64,000 nt of DNA from Gordonia neofelifaecis NRRL B-59395. GTDB taxonomy: Bacteria; Actinomycetota; Actinomycetes; Mycobacteriales; Mycobacteriaceae. Numbering within the stretch: the first letter of the stretch is position 1; each line of letters begins with the position of its first letter. Where the stretch lies: positions 124,001 through 188,000 of the forward strand of contig NZ_AEUD01000002.1 in the NCBI RefSeq assembly GCF_000192435.1, given 5' to 3'. Of the stretch, positions 47,063-56,362 are shown in pieces. A model generated the notes under the pieces. That model saw nothing but the letters and a program-made list of their open reading frames with translations. It was not told where the DNA came from and did not search any database. The position numbers were made by a program, and so were the translations under genes.

Positions 47063-48316
47063 TCACATCACCAGGATGATGACGCCGGCGATGATCGCGG
47101 TCAGCAGGGCGAAGACGGCGAAGATCGCCGCGGCGAGTCCGGCGTGACTGTCGGACCCGCGCTGCTGTTGCTGCTGCTGGTAGTAGGTCGGCGGCGGGGT
47201 GTACTGTCCGGGCGCCGAAGAGTAGTCGGTCGGGTTGTAGGGGATCGGTGTGGGCGTGGTCCGCGGGGCGTAGTGGCCGGACGCGACCTGCGTCGGCTGG
47301 TGCGGGTGCGACGGTTCGTTCAAAGCGGAGGTTCTCGGGGCCGGGCTCGTTCCGGGACCCGAGGCACCCGGCTGCCCGGCGGGCGGCAGAGTGGTTGCGC
47401 GGTTCTGTTCGGCGAGAGGTCTGGTGCTGACCAGCCCGGTGAGCACGTTGTCCGTGGTCCCCAGCGTGTCGGCGGCGAACTGGGTGAGCTGATCACGCGC
47501 CTGCGCCATGGTCGGCCGATTGGCCGGGTTCGGCTCCAGCAGCTTCAAGAGGATCGACGACAGCCCGCCCGCTCGGGTGATCGGGTTGATCTGCCCGAGT
47601 GCCACGCGGTGCAGGGTCGCGATGTAGTTGTCCTCGTTGCCGAACGGCGGGCGGCCCTCGATCATCGTGTACAGCGTCGAGCCCAGGGAGTACACGTCCG
47701 ACGCCTCGCCGGGTTCCTCGCCGCGCGCGACCTCGGGCGCGAAGTAGGCGGGCGTGCCGGTCACCACGCCGGTCTGGGTGATGGTGACGTCGTCCTTCGC
47801 GCGGGAGATCCCGAAGTCGGTGATCTTCACCAGGCCGACATTGCGGCCGGTGTTCGCGATCAGGATGTTGGCCGGCTTGATGTCCCGATGAATGATGCCG
47901 GAGGCGTGCGCCTCGGTGATCGCGTCGGCCACCTGGGCGCAGATCTGGGCGGCCTCCACCGGTTCGATGGTGCCGTTCTGCTGGAGCACGTCGGCGACGC
48001 TGTGACTCGGCAGGAACTCCATCACCAGCCATGGCTCGTCACGGTCGAGGGCGACGTCGTGCATCGCGATGGCGTTGCGGTGCGAGAGTCGGGCGGCCAA
48101 TCGGCCTTCCCGCAGGGCGCGGGCGCGCGAGGTCTCGGCGACGGAGTCGTCCATTCCGCTGGTCGTGAGCACCTGCTTGACCGCGACCTCACGGTCCAGG
48201 AGCTGGTCGTGGGCGAGCCACACCGCGCCCATTCCGCCGTGTCCGATCCGGCGGATCAGGCGGTAGCGGCCGGCGACCAGATACGAGGGGCCTGGTGCGT
48301 CGGCGGGAGATGTCAT
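47063..48316 (-). CDS. Membrane-anchored Ser/Thr protein kinase
   Basis: 417 residues. The Hanks-type kinase domain (about 17-280) has the glycine loop IGHGGMGAVWLA, Lys47, HRDIKPANIL with Asp145, DFGISRA (167-173) and the activation loop TGVVTGTPAYFAPE. A Pro/Gln/Tyr-rich linker (PPPTYYQQQQQQ) leads to a single C-terminal membrane helix with almost no external domain, so it is anchored but has no obvious extracellular sensor. Convergent with the response regulator, 6 bases between stops. Confidence 0.93.
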   Translation of the reverse strand: MTSPADAPGPSYLVAGRYRLIRRIGHGGMGAVWLAHDQLLDREVAVKQVLTTSGMDDSVAETSRARALREGRLAARLSHRNAIAMHDVALDRDEPWLVMEFLPSHSVADVLQQNGTIEPVEAAQICAQVADAITEAHASGIIHRDIKPANILIANTGRNVGLVKITDFGISRAKDDVTITQTGVVTGTPAYFAPEVARGEEPGEASDVYSLGSTLYTMIEGRPPFGNEDNYIATLHRVALGQINPITRAGGLSSILLKLLEPNPANRPTMAQARDQLTQFAADTLGTTDNVLTGLVSTRPLAEQNRATTLPPAGQPGASGPGTSPAPRTSALNEPSHPHQPTQVASGHYAPRTTPTPIPYNPTDYSSAPGQYTPPPTYYQQQQQQRGSDSHAGLAAAIFAVFALLTAIIAGVIILVM

Positions 48317-48394
48317 GGCCCGATGATAACTGTCCCCGTTCCGGACCGGCGCACCCCTTGACGAGCGTATCGCACGTATGTTCGGATGGGTGGC

Positions 48395-49327
48395 ATGGCA
48401 GCGCTGACCGAACTGGTGTGCGGTGACCTCATGAGGTCGATCATGATCCCGGAGGCGCCGGGAGTTCGAGTGCACGAGGTATTGGCGCGCACCGTGCTGG
48501 AGTCGGTCACCAGTGATCGGAGCCATCGGCATGCGTTCGCCGCCTCCACCTTTCGGCGGTCGGGCGAGGTGCTCGAAGTGAAGATGAACGCTGCTGCGGT
48601 GCTGCGTCGTGAAGTGCGCAGACGGTCGTGGCGCCGTGAGACGGTGGCACTCGGGACGTCGGAGGACCCGTATCACCCGGCGGAGGAGCACTATCGGCTG
48701 ATGCCACAGGTGCTGTCGGTCCTGTCGGAGTCGCAGACACCGATCGCGCTGTACACCTCGTCCACGCTGCTGCTTCGGGATCTGTCGCTGTTGCGCCTCA
48801 TCGGACGCAGTGTGCCGGTGACCGTCTCGGTCTCACTGGCGACCCTCGATCCGGGGCTGTCGGCGCGCGTCGACCCGGCGGCGTCGTCGCCGCGGGCCAG
48901 GTTGGAAATGGTCGAGCGGCTGGCCGACGCAGGCCTCGCGCCGCACATCCGGATCGCGCCGTTGCCGCCGCTGCTGGCAGACGGCACCTCGCAGCTCGAC
49001 GAACTGCTCTCGGCGCTGTCGGCGGCGGGTGCTGCGCGGGTATCGGTGTCGCCGTTGCAACTCGGGGGCGACGACGGCGCCGACTTCCTCGGCTGGCTGG
49101 GCAGCGAGCATCCGGCATTGGTCCGTCGGTACCGGTCGCTCTACGGGCGCCGCAGTTTCGTGTCCGCGGAGTACTCGCTCGGGTTGCGCTCGAGGATGGC
49201 TCCATTGGTGGCGAAGTACGGACTGGGCAGCGAGTCGGCCGCGGACGACGATTCGCATGCCGACCAATCCGTGCTGCCGCCTGCGTCCTGCGGAAATGTC
49301 TCGCCGCCTGCGCTGACGCTGTTCTGA
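48395..49327 (+). CDS. Radical-SAM-fold paralogue without iron-sulfur cysteines
   Basis: 310 residues aligning by motif with the Rv2578c / spore-photoproduct-lyase-like radical SAM family: GTSEDPYHPAEEHYRLMPQV, IALYTSSTLLLRDLSLL, LSARVDPAASSPRARLEMVE, LAPHIRIAPLPPLL. Where active members have C-x3-C-x2-C (CSHRCVYCFA type), this protein reads RSHRHAFA (42-49). All three cysteines are gone and two residues are deleted. Only two cysteines remain in the whole protein, far apart. It is probably a catalytically inactive relative. An ATG three codons upstream is possible. Confidence 0.78.
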   Translation: MAALTELVCGDLMRSIMIPEAPGVRVHEVLARTVLESVTSDRSHRHAFAASTFRRSGEVLEVKMNAAAVLRREVRRRSWRRETVALGTSEDPYHPAEEHYRLMPQVLSVLSESQTPIALYTSSTLLLRDLSLLRLIGRSVPVTVSVSLATLDPGLSARVDPAASSPRARLEMVERLADAGLAPHIRIAPLPPLLADGTSQLDELLSALSAAGAARVSVSPLQLGGDDGADFLGWLGSEHPALVRRYRSLYGRRSFVSAEYSLGLRSRMAPLVAKYGLGSESAADDDSHADQSVLPPASCGNVSPPALTLF

Positions 49328-49354
49328 CCCGAGGCCGAGTGCTTCCATTGGTGC

Positions 49355-50116
49355 ATGCCCCACGTGCACGCGCCGGTGAACACGCTCGTCGGCGTGCTGC
49401 TGCTGGCGGTGCTGGCGACCGGCGTGCTGTGGGCGTACGGGGTGCCCCAGCGGTGGGCGCCGATCGGAGCGGTGGCGCGCGGGTTGGTGCAGCTGACGGT
49501 GCTCAGCGTGATCTTGAGCGGGGTGATTCGGCACGGCGCCCTCGTCGCGCTCTTCGTGACGGTCATGTTCGGGGTCGCGGTGTTCACCGCCACGCGCAGG
49601 CTCGCCGCCGACGGCAGGTCGCTGTGGCCGGTACTCGGAACCGTCGCACTCGGTATGGGGGCTGGCGTGGGTGCCGTGCTGGTGATCGTCTTCGCCTCCG
49701 GGGCACTGGAGTTGACGGCTCGCTACGCACTCGCCCTCGCGGGCATCGTGATCGGGAACGCGATGACCTCGGCGACCCTGACCGGACGCCGGTTGACTGA
49801 GGCGATCGTCGACCGGTGGACCGAGGTGGAGGGCTGGTTGGCGCTGGGTGCGACGCCGCGCCAGGCGACCGTGTCGATGGCGCGGCAGGCGGTTCACAAC
49901 GCCATGATTCCCGCGACGGACCAGGCGAAGACCACCGGCTTGGTGACCTTGCCGGGCGCTTTCGTCGGTGCGATCTTCGGCGGTCTCTCGCCGATTGAGG
50001 CCGGACGCTTTCAGATCATCGTGCTGGCGTCGATCCTGGCCGCCGGTGCGGTGACGTCGGTGGTGATCGCGCATGTCATGTCGCCGGTGCGGACCAAGCC
50101 GGTGCCGGTGTCGTAA
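49355..50116 (+). CDS. FetB-type ABC permease (UPF0014 family)
   Basis: 253 residues with about seven membrane helices. Signature ALAGIVIGNAMTSATLTGRR and the coupling region ALGATPRQATVSMARQAVHN are those of FetB/YbbM. KTTGLVTLPGAFVGAIFGG follows. In Escherichia coli FetAB exports iron under peroxide stress. No FetA ATPase gene lies beside it, so the partner must be elsewhere. Confidence 0.9.
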   Translation: MPHVHAPVNTLVGVLLLAVLATGVLWAYGVPQRWAPIGAVARGLVQLTVLSVILSGVIRHGALVALFVTVMFGVAVFTATRRLAADGRSLWPVLGTVALGMGAGVGAVLVIVFASGALELTARYALALAGIVIGNAMTSATLTGRRLTEAIVDRWTEVEGWLALGATPRQATVSMARQAVHNAMIPATDQAKTTGLVTLPGAFVGAIFGGLSPIEAGRFQIIVLASILAAGAVTSVVIAHVMSPVRTKPVPVS

Positions 50117-50122
50117 GGCCGG

Positions 50123-50623
50123 CTAGGCGTCGTCGAGCAACTCCTGCTCGCTGCGATCGATGAAGAGGGCGGTGCACAGCGCGGCCAGGATCAGCATGAT
50201 CACGATCAGCGCGATGAGAATGGCGGTGCTGACCCCGATGTCCGCGGAGCTCAGGCCGAGGCCGTCGAGGAAGTCGCCGAAGTACCAGGACGGCCAGATC
50301 CAGATGGCGATGGGGACGAACGCGGCAGCCGTGGCGCCGACTGCGGCGACAGCGGCCATCACTCGGGCGACGGGGCGTGCCTTGGGCGACGGCATCAGGG
50401 CGGCGAGTCCGGCGAGGCCGGCGAGGGCGCAGGCGGCCACGATCAGCCACCCTCGGCCGGACGGGGCGATGCCGAGATCGTTCGCGTCGACGGTGCCCAT
50501 GCCGAGGCCGTTCCATGAGGCGTCGAGGCCGACCGAGTGCAGGTTGAACCAGGGCAGCGCGGTGACCGCGATCCCGGTGACGGCGGTGATGACGACGGCG
50601 AACGGGAGTGTGCGGGACTGCAT
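50123..50623 (-). CDS. Four-helix membrane protein of unknown function
   Basis: 166 residues with four hydrophobic segments: FAVVITAVTGIAVTALPWF, WLIVAACALAGLAGLAALM, VMAAVAAVGATAAAFVPIA and ILIALIVIMLILAALCTAL. An acidic tail (RSEQELLDDA) follows. A Trp-rich external loop (DASWNGLGMG) follows the first helix. No family is recognised. It is convergent with the FetB-type gene and divergent from imuA', with which it shares the upstream region. Confidence 0.8.
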   Translation of the reverse strand: MQSRTLPFAVVITAVTGIAVTALPWFNLHSVGLDASWNGLGMGTVDANDLGIAPSGRGWLIVAACALAGLAGLAALMPSPKARPVARVMAAVAAVGATAAAFVPIAIWIWPSWYFGDFLDGLGLSSADIGVSTAILIALIVIMLILAALCTALFIDRSEQELLDDA

Positions 50624-50713
50624 GAACCGAATGGTAGAGCATGGTTCGCCACGGCCTCCGGTTGCGACTGGAGAGTCGAGAGAATGCCCGTGGGGCGGGT
50701 GATTCCTACTCCG

Positions 50714-50758
50714 TTGACGATTGTCAGAGGGTGGTCCTAGCATCGAACTCAAGTTCGA
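50714..50758 (+). promoter_or_regulatory. SOS (LexA) box and promoter of imuA'-imuB
   Basis: TCGAAC-TCAA-GTTCGA (50743-50758) is a perfect match to the mycobacterial LexA consensus. It overlaps the end of a promoter with TTGACG and TAGCAT spaced 18 bases apart. Repression by LexA and induction by DNA damage follow from this layout. Confidence 0.88.
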
Positions 50759-50823
50759 ACGAAGGCATCTTCCCTGCCGCTTCGGACGAGGTGGAAGGCG
50801 CTGGATGTGAGTCCGGCAGAACG

Positions 50824-51627
50824 ATGGGAAGAGCATTGGTTCCGAGTGTGTGCCCTCGAAGACCTGGGCGTGGGTACAGATTGGCCGGGCGAGAGGGCCT
50901 GCGACGCCGGCTGAGTCGGTTGTCGGGGGAGACCGGAGCGCTGGCGGGGACGGCGTCGGGTGTGCTGTCGTCGGGTGTGGTGGCGGTGCCGGAGCCGATG
51001 GCTGCATTGTTGCCGAAGCGAGGTCTGCCGCGAGGTGCGGTGGCCGCGATGTCCGGGGCTTCGGTGTTGCCGATGTCGATCATCGCCGAGGCGAGCCGGT
51101 CCGGATCGACGGTGGCTCTGGTGGGGCTGCCGCGTCTCAATCTGGCCGCGGCGGTGGAGATGGGGGCGGATCTGAGTCGGATCGCGGTGGTCTCCGAGCC
51201 CGGCGTCGATCGCCTGGAGGTGGCCGGCGTGTTGCTCGACGGGATCGACCTGGTGGTGCTGGGTTTCGAGGACCGGCTCGGGCCGACGGGCGCGTCGGTG
51301 ACGCCGGCGCGAGCGAGGGTGCTCGGCGGTCGGGCGCGGAAGCAGTCGTCGACGTTGATGGTGCTCGGCGACTGGCCGGGGACGGCTACTCGGGTCAACG
51401 GCGAAGTACGGGAGTACCGGCATCTGCCGATACGGCGGAGTGGGTACGGCCGGATCGGCGGATTCCGGGTGGAGGTTCAGGTGACGGCACCCGGTGCTCG
51501 GCCGGTGAGCGATGTGTTCGACCTGGTGGCGCCGGGGTTGGGCGAGTCGGGGGTGATGCGGCTGGTGAAACCCGAGGTCGTGGCGGAGGCGGCGGGAACG
51601 CGTCCATCGCTGGCGGTGGCGAATTGA
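50824..51627 (+). CDS. imuA': Mutasome protein ImuA' (SOS-induced)
   Basis: 267 residues of the RecA-like ImuA family. The core SGVVAVPEPMAALLPKRGLP, GAVAAMSGASVLPMSIIAEA and AAAVEMGADLSRIAVVSEPG matches mycobacterial ImuA'. The ATP loop is degenerate (SGASVLPM in place of a Walker A). It joins ImuB to DnaE2 for error-prone translesion synthesis. The start is uncertain: this ATG or a TTG 57 bases on. Its stop overlaps the imuB start (TTGA). Confidence 0.88.
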   Translation: MGRALVPSVCPRRPGRGYRLAGREGLRRRLSRLSGETGALAGTASGVLSSGVVAVPEPMAALLPKRGLPRGAVAAMSGASVLPMSIIAEASRSGSTVALVGLPRLNLAAAVEMGADLSRIAVVSEPGVDRLEVAGVLLDGIDLVVLGFEDRLGPTGASVTPARARVLGGRARKQSSTLMVLGDWPGTATRVNGEVREYRHLPIRRSGYGRIGGFRVEVQVTAPGARPVSDVFDLVAPGLGESGVMRLVKPEVVAEAAGTRPSLAVAN

Positions 51628-53261
51628 CCGCGGTCGTGCCCGGACGGGACCGCGACGAAGCGGTGCCGTCGGGCAAGCGTGTGCTGGCGCTCTGGTGCCC
51701 GGACTGGCCGACGACCGCGGCGGCCGCCGAGGCCGGGCGGTCTCCGCACGATCCGGTGGCGGTGTTGCGCGCGGGTCGAGTGGAGGCGTGCTCACATGCC
51801 GCCCGTGCCGGCGGCGTTCGCCGGGGGATGCGCAAGCGGCAGTCGCAGTCGTTGTGCCCGGAACTGACGGTGTACGAGGCGGATTCGGCGCGGGACGGGA
51901 GGTTGTTCGAGCCGGTGGTCGCGGCGGTGACCGAGGTGGTTCCGATGACGGAAGTGCTGAGGCCGGGGTTGCTGGTGATGGCGGCGGATCGGGCGGCGCG
52001 GTTCTTCGGAGGCGAGGAACTGCTGGCCGAGCGGCTGGCGGACGTCGTCGCAGGTGTGGGTCGAGGAGAGGAGGCCGACGGACGCGGTCGGGCGGTGATC
52101 GGTGGCGTCACCGCTCGTGTCGGAGTGGCCGACGAACTGTTCACCGCAGTTCTCGCCGCGCGGTCGGGGCAGACGGTGTCTCCCGGGTCGGACGCCGCCT
52201 ATCTGTCGACGAGGCCGGTCGCCGACCTGGTGGTGGAACCGGCGCTGAGCGGACCGGGGCGGGAGGATCTGGTGAACCTGTTGTGGCGCTTGGGGATACG
52301 ACGGCTCGGCGCGTTCGCCGAGATGGACGCCGCGGACGTCGCTTCGCGGTTCTCCAGTGACGCGGTCACGGCGCACCGGCTGGCTCGCGGTCTGCCGGGG
52401 AGGCGTCCCAGCCGGGCGCCGATCCCTCCGGGGCTGGAGGTGGAGCACGTCTGCGATCCGCCGATCGACCGGATCGACGCGGCCGCATTCCTGGGAAGGC
52501 GGATGGCGCAGGAGTTGCATGAGCGATTGTCGTCGGCCGCGCTGGCCTGCATGCGACTGACCATTCACGCCTTCACCGAACGCGGGCAACGGCATTCGCG
52601 CACTTGGCGATGCGTGGAGCCGCTGACCCCGGAGGCCACGGCCGACCGGGTCCGCTGGCAACTGGAGGGATGGCTGACGGGTCGGGCGGGCAGCGTCGAC
52701 GCGCCGGACTCACCCGTCGTGCGGCTGGTGCTGGAGCCGGTGGAAGTGGTGAATCCCAGCGGGCTGCAGTATGCGCTGTCGGGCGCGGGACTGCCGGGCG
52801 AGGTCGGGGGCGGGCTCGGTGACCAGGCGCGTCGTGCGCTGGTGCGGGTGCAAGGGCTCCTCGGAGGCGAGGCGGTTCGAGTCCCGGTGCGCAGCGGCGG
52901 TCGTGGGCCGGACGAGCAGGTGACCTTGGTGGCGTTCGGTGACGAGCTCCGACCTCCGCGCGACCCGACTGCGACGTGGCCGGACCGACTGGCCCGGCCC
53001 GCGCCGTCGTTGCTGGTGCAGGCCGGGGCAGAGGTACGCGACGCCGCCGACCGTCCGGTGACGGTGAATCCGCGCGGCGCGTTCAGTGCGGAGCCGGTGA
53101 CGGTGCGGTTGGGGGCGCGGTCGTACCGCCTGCGCTGGTGGGCGGGGCCGTGGCCGTTCGGTCCGGGGACGGCGCGGGCGCAGATGCTGCTGGCGGACGG
53201 TCGTGCGGTGCTGCTCTGCTGTCGTGAAGCGGAGTGGGCGGTCGAAGGGATCTATGAGTAA
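51624..53261 (+). CDS. imuB: Y-family polymerase-like mutasome protein ImuB
   Basis: 545 residues. Y-family fold (VLALWCPDWPTTAAAAEAGR at the N-terminus, LLVMAADRAARFFGGEELL, LRRLGI-type helix-hairpin-helix near RRLGAFAEMD) with a long C-terminal region for beta-clamp and partner binding. Catalytic carboxylates of true Y-polymerases are not seen (CPDWP instead of D-x-D near the N-terminus), as known for ImuB, which acts as an adaptor. The start is a TTG overlapping imuA'; a GTG four codons later is an alternative. Confidence 0.92.
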   Translation: MTAVVPGRDRDEAVPSGKRVLALWCPDWPTTAAAAEAGRSPHDPVAVLRAGRVEACSHAARAGGVRRGMRKRQSQSLCPELTVYEADSARDGRLFEPVVAAVTEVVPMTEVLRPGLLVMAADRAARFFGGEELLAERLADVVAGVGRGEEADGRGRAVIGGVTARVGVADELFTAVLAARSGQTVSPGSDAAYLSTRPVADLVVEPALSGPGREDLVNLLWRLGIRRLGAFAEMDAADVASRFSSDAVTAHRLARGLPGRRPSRAPIPPGLEVEHVCDPPIDRIDAAAFLGRRMAQELHERLSSAALACMRLTIHAFTERGQRHSRTWRCVEPLTPEATADRVRWQLEGWLTGRAGSVDAPDSPVVRLVLEPVEVVNPSGLQYALSGAGLPGEVGGGLGDQARRALVRVQGLLGGEAVRVPVRSGGRGPDEQVTLVAFGDELRPPRDPTATWPDRLARPAPSLLVQAGAEVRDAADRPVTVNPRGAFSAEPVTVRLGARSYRLRWWAGPWPFGPGTARAQMLLADGRAVLLCCREAEWAVEGIYE

Positions 53262-53263
53262 GA

Positions 53264-53345
53264 ATCTCGTATTTGAATCCCCGATTCGGCCTCGATCGGC
53301 GATTTCAGCGAAGACTTCGGCCTATACGGGATTCAAATACGAGAT
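53264..53345. repeat. 18-bp inverted repeat flanking 46 bases, between convergent genes
   Basis: ATCTCGTATTTGAATCCC and its perfect complement enclose a 46-base segment with a repeated TTCGGCCT. The arms are clearly A/T-richer than the flanks. It starts 3 bases after imuB and touches the stop of the next gene on the other strand. It may work as a shared terminator or be a small mobile remnant. Confidence 0.7.
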
Positions 53346-54409
53346 CAGCTGTTCGCGCCTCGCGCGATGACTTGCCAGGTCTCCAAATCGCCGTCGGGTG
53401 CGGTGCCCGCGTACAGATCGTCGACCAGGTTGACGGCGTTGCAGACGTGGTTGGGGATCACGCGGACCACGTCGCCGAGTGTGGGAATCGCTGTGCCAGG
53501 AGGGAATTCGACGACGGCGTGGTGCTCGGACAGTGAGACGATGCGCGCGTCGAGATGGTCGGCGAGACGGCCGAACCCCGTGGTCCAGGCGGGTCGGTCG
53601 GCGCCGAGGACCTTGCTGCCCGCGTCGAGCACGATCCGCGGGCCGGCCGCGCTGACGACCGTGGAGATCGCGGCGAGGGCGACGTCGTCGATGCCGCAGC
53701 TCCCGAGCTCCAACTGCTGAGCGTCGTAGAACGGGTACACCCCGGGCCGCAGTTCGGTCACCACTCCGGGATCGGCGAACTGCACTGTCGGAGTCGAGCC
53801 GCCGCTCACCACGGTGATATCGAAACCGTTGGCGCGCAATGCCTCCGCCGCCGAGCCGAGAGCCTGAGCCTCCTGGGCGGCCGCGTCCGACCGCGCGCTG
53901 CCGGGCCCGTAACCGTGCCCGGGGAAGGTGAAGACCCCGGCGACGGTGAGCCCACTGTCGCGGGCGGCGGTCGCAACCTCCACGACGTTCCCAGCCGGGA
54001 GCCCGCTGCGATGCATGCCGGAATCGACCTCGATGAGCACCGTGGCGGTGGTGTCCCCGATCGCGTCGGCGAGACGGCGCACGCCCGCCACCGAATCGGC
54101 TCCGACCGCCAGCTGCACTCGGCCGGCCAGCGCGCGGAGCCGCCGGGCCTTGTTCTCCGACAGCCACAGCGGATAGGCGATGAACAGATCGTCGACCCCG
54201 AGCTCGGCGAAGATCTCCGCCTCGCCGATGGTCGCCACGGACAGGCCGACCGCGCCGGCCTCGAGCTGCCGCCGCGCGATCTCCGCGCATTTGTGAGTCT
54301 TGGCGTGGGGACGGAGGCGAATGCCGTGCCGCTCGGCCCAGTCGGCCATCGCGGTCAGATTGCGGTCCAGGCGGTCGACGTCGACGAACAGGAACGGAGT
54401 GTCGGGCAT
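53345..54409 (-). CDS. D-amino acid PLP enzyme (D-threonine aldolase / D-serine dehydratase-like)
   Basis: 354 residues of the alanine-racemase-fold DSD1/D-TA group. PLP lysine in LRPHAKTHKCAEIARRQL (about 35-52), VDSGMHRSG near 145-153, GGSTPTV near 220, and the metal-binding His-x-Cys pair PNHVCNAVNLVDD near the C-terminus. These enzymes act on D-serine or D-threonine. The exact substrate is not predictable. The ATG giving MPDTPFLFVD is chosen over a GTG five codons upstream. Confidence 0.9.
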   Translation of the reverse strand: MPDTPFLFVDVDRLDRNLTAMADWAERHGIRLRPHAKTHKCAEIARRQLEAGAVGLSVATIGEAEIFAELGVDDLFIAYPLWLSENKARRLRALAGRVQLAVGADSVAGVRRLADAIGDTTATVLIEVDSGMHRSGLPAGNVVEVATAARDSGLTVAGVFTFPGHGYGPGSARSDAAAQEAQALGSAAEALRANGFDITVVSGGSTPTVQFADPGVVTELRPGVYPFYDAQQLELGSCGIDDVALAAISTVVSAAGPRIVLDAGSKVLGADRPAWTTGFGRLADHLDARIVSLSEHHAVVEFPPGTAIPTLGDVVRVIPNHVCNAVNLVDDLYAGTAPDGDLETWQVIARGANS

Positions 54410-54442
54410 ACCTGATCGTGGCACGACAGCCCGCGCCGCGCG

Positions 54443-56362
54443 TCAGCCGGTGCGTCCGAGCGAGGCGTCGGACTCGTCGTTCATCAGGAAGTCCTGATGC
54501 AGCAGCCGGTTGGTGAGGCGTGGCGCCGCGTGATGGCCGAAGTCGATCAGGTCCCCGAGCAGGGTGTTGACGCGCTTGGGTCGCTCGACGATCGCGTGCA
54601 GCACCCGATGGGCGGCCTTGTCGACGCTCCAGATGCCGCGCACGCTGTCGTAGGCGTTGGTCGGCACGATCATCCGGGTCCTGGTCAGCGGAATCCGGAC
54701 ATTGCTGAACGTGACGTGGTCGGACAGGGTCTCGGCGCCGGTGGCGTCGCTGAACGCTTCCAGTGCGGCCTTCGACGCCGCGTATGCGCCGAATCGCGGC
54801 GCTCGGCTCTGCACTTCGATCGACGACACGTTGACGATATGCCCCGACTGTCGCTCGGTCATGTGCGGCAACAGGGCCAGGGTCAGGTAGACGGCGCCGA
54901 AGTAGTTGACGGCCATCATCCGGTGGTAGTCGTGCGAGCGGGTGACGGCGTTGGCGGTGGCGCGGCGGATGGAACGACCGGCGTTGTTGACCAGCACGTC
55001 CACGTGGCCGTGCTCGCAGATCACCGACTTCACCAGCGTCTGCACCGCCGCCTCGTCGCTGATGTCGGCGGGGTAGGCGTAGGCGCGGCCGACGGGCAGT
55101 CCCGGCTTCGGGACCTCGGCGTCCAGTTCGGCGGCGGTCTCGGTGAGACGATCGGCGTCGCGGGCGACGAGTACGACGTTGGCGCCGCGCCGGACGCACA
55201 TGCGCGCGGTCGCTCGGCCGATGCCGGACGACGCCCCGGTGATCAGGATGTTCTTGCCGACCAGCGGGCCACGGGGGTCGTGGCGGCGGTGCCGCGCCGG
55301 GTCGAGATGGTCGTACCAGTACTGCCAGAGTCGGGGTGCGTACTCGTCCAGATCGGGCGGATGCAGCCCGAGCCGGGCCAGTTCGGCGGCGGTGGTCTCG
55401 CTGCGGAAGACGACGGGAAGCGAGGCGGCGTCGAGCACCGCGGGCGGGATGCCTGCCTGCTCGGCGACGAGGTCGCGGCCGGGGCGGAGCGGCCCGAGTC
55501 CGCTCACCGCGAGCATCGGCCGCACCACGCCTGCCGGGAGGGCGGTGAAGCCGCGCGGCCCGTCGAAGGCCCGGGCGACGGCGTTGAACAGGTCGGTGAT
55601 CGATCGCTGACCGGGGTCGCCGAGGTGGAACACCTGTCCGCTGCGGCGGTCCTGCGTATCGAGCAGTGCGACGATCGCGTCGGCGACGAAGTCGACCGGG
55701 ACCAGGTTGAGCTGTCCGAGGTCCGGCAGGGGCAGTCGCAGGAACGACGGCAGGCTGCCGAGGGCGGCGAGGTGCGAGAAGAAGTAGTAGGGGCCGTCGG
55801 CCTTGTCGGTCTCGCCGGTCGCCGAGTCTCCGACCACCGCCGCCGGCCGGTACACGCGCCAGGAGAGGCCCTCGGTGTCGCGGACGATCCGTTCGGCGTC
55901 GAACTTGGTGCGGTGACAGCTGGTGGGGAAGCTCTGGCCCAGATCGAAGTCGGATTCGGTGAAGTCGCCGTCGTGATCGCCTGCGACGGCGATCGACGAG
56001 ACGTGATGCAGCATGGCGTCGTGGGCGAGTGCGAACTCGGCGATCCGCCGGGTGCCTTCGACGTTCACGGCCTGCTGCAGTGCCGCGTCGGCGGTGATGT
56101 CGTGCACCGCCGCCAGGTGGACGACGTGGTCGATCCGGCCGATCTCGGGTCCGTGCAGGCCGAGGTCGTCGGCGGTCAGGTCGCCGACGACGGTGGTCAC
56201 GCGGTCGGCGCCGTCGACCTTCTCCATTGCGGCGGCGAAGCGGTGCAGGGATCCGGACCGGACCAATGCGTAAATCTGTGCCTGTGGGTTGCTGATCAAC
56301 AGTCGTTGCAGTACCCGACGGCCGATGAAACCGCTTCCGCCCGTCACGAAATAGCTCGTCAC
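54443..56362 (-). CDS. Two-domain acyl-CoA reductase (AcrA1-like)
   Basis: 639 residues. The N-terminal extended SDR (YFVTGGSGFIGRRVL at 3-17, CHRTKFDAE as YxxxK-type region, VDFVADAIVALL) is followed by a classical SDR (NILITGASSGIGRATARM near 375, NNAG, and FGAYAASKAALEAFSD). This architecture is that of mycobacterial AcrA1 (Rv3391), a fatty acyl-CoA reductase linked to wax ester and lipid metabolism. The GTG start is preceded by no strong ribosome-binding site. Divergent from dnaE2. Confidence 0.9.
   Translation of the reverse strand: MTSYFVTGGSGFIGRRVLQRLLISNPQAQIYALVRSGSLHRFAAAMEKVDGADRVTTVVGDLTADDLGLHGPEIGRIDHVVHLAAVHDITADAALQQAVNVEGTRRIAEFALAHDAMLHHVSSIAVAGDHDGDFTESDFDLGQSFPTSCHRTKFDAERIVRDTEGLSWRVYRPAAVVGDSATGETDKADGPYYFFSHLAALGSLPSFLRLPLPDLGQLNLVPVDFVADAIVALLDTQDRRSGQVFHLGDPGQRSITDLFNAVARAFDGPRGFTALPAGVVRPMLAVSGLGPLRPGRDLVAEQAGIPPAVLDAASLPVVFRSETTAAELARLGLHPPDLDEYAPRLWQYWYDHLDPARHRRHDPRGPLVGKNILITGASSGIGRATARMCVRRGANVVLVARDADRLTETAAELDAEVPKPGLPVGRAYAYPADISDEAAVQTLVKSVICEHGHVDVLVNNAGRSIRRATANAVTRSHDYHRMMAVNYFGAVYLTLALLPHMTERQSGHIVNVSSIEVQSRAPRFGAYAASKAALEAFSDATGAETLSDHVTFSNVRIPLTRTRMIVPTNAYDSVRGIWSVDKAAHRVLHAIVERPKRVNTLLGDLIDFGHHAAPRLTNRLLHQDFLMNDESDASLGRTG

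Noticed and set aside
47058-47087. CGGCGTCA and TGACGCCG inverted repeat at the convergent end of the response regulator and kinase genes.
   Set aside because: Only 8-bp arms lying mostly within kinase codons; too weak to call as a terminator.
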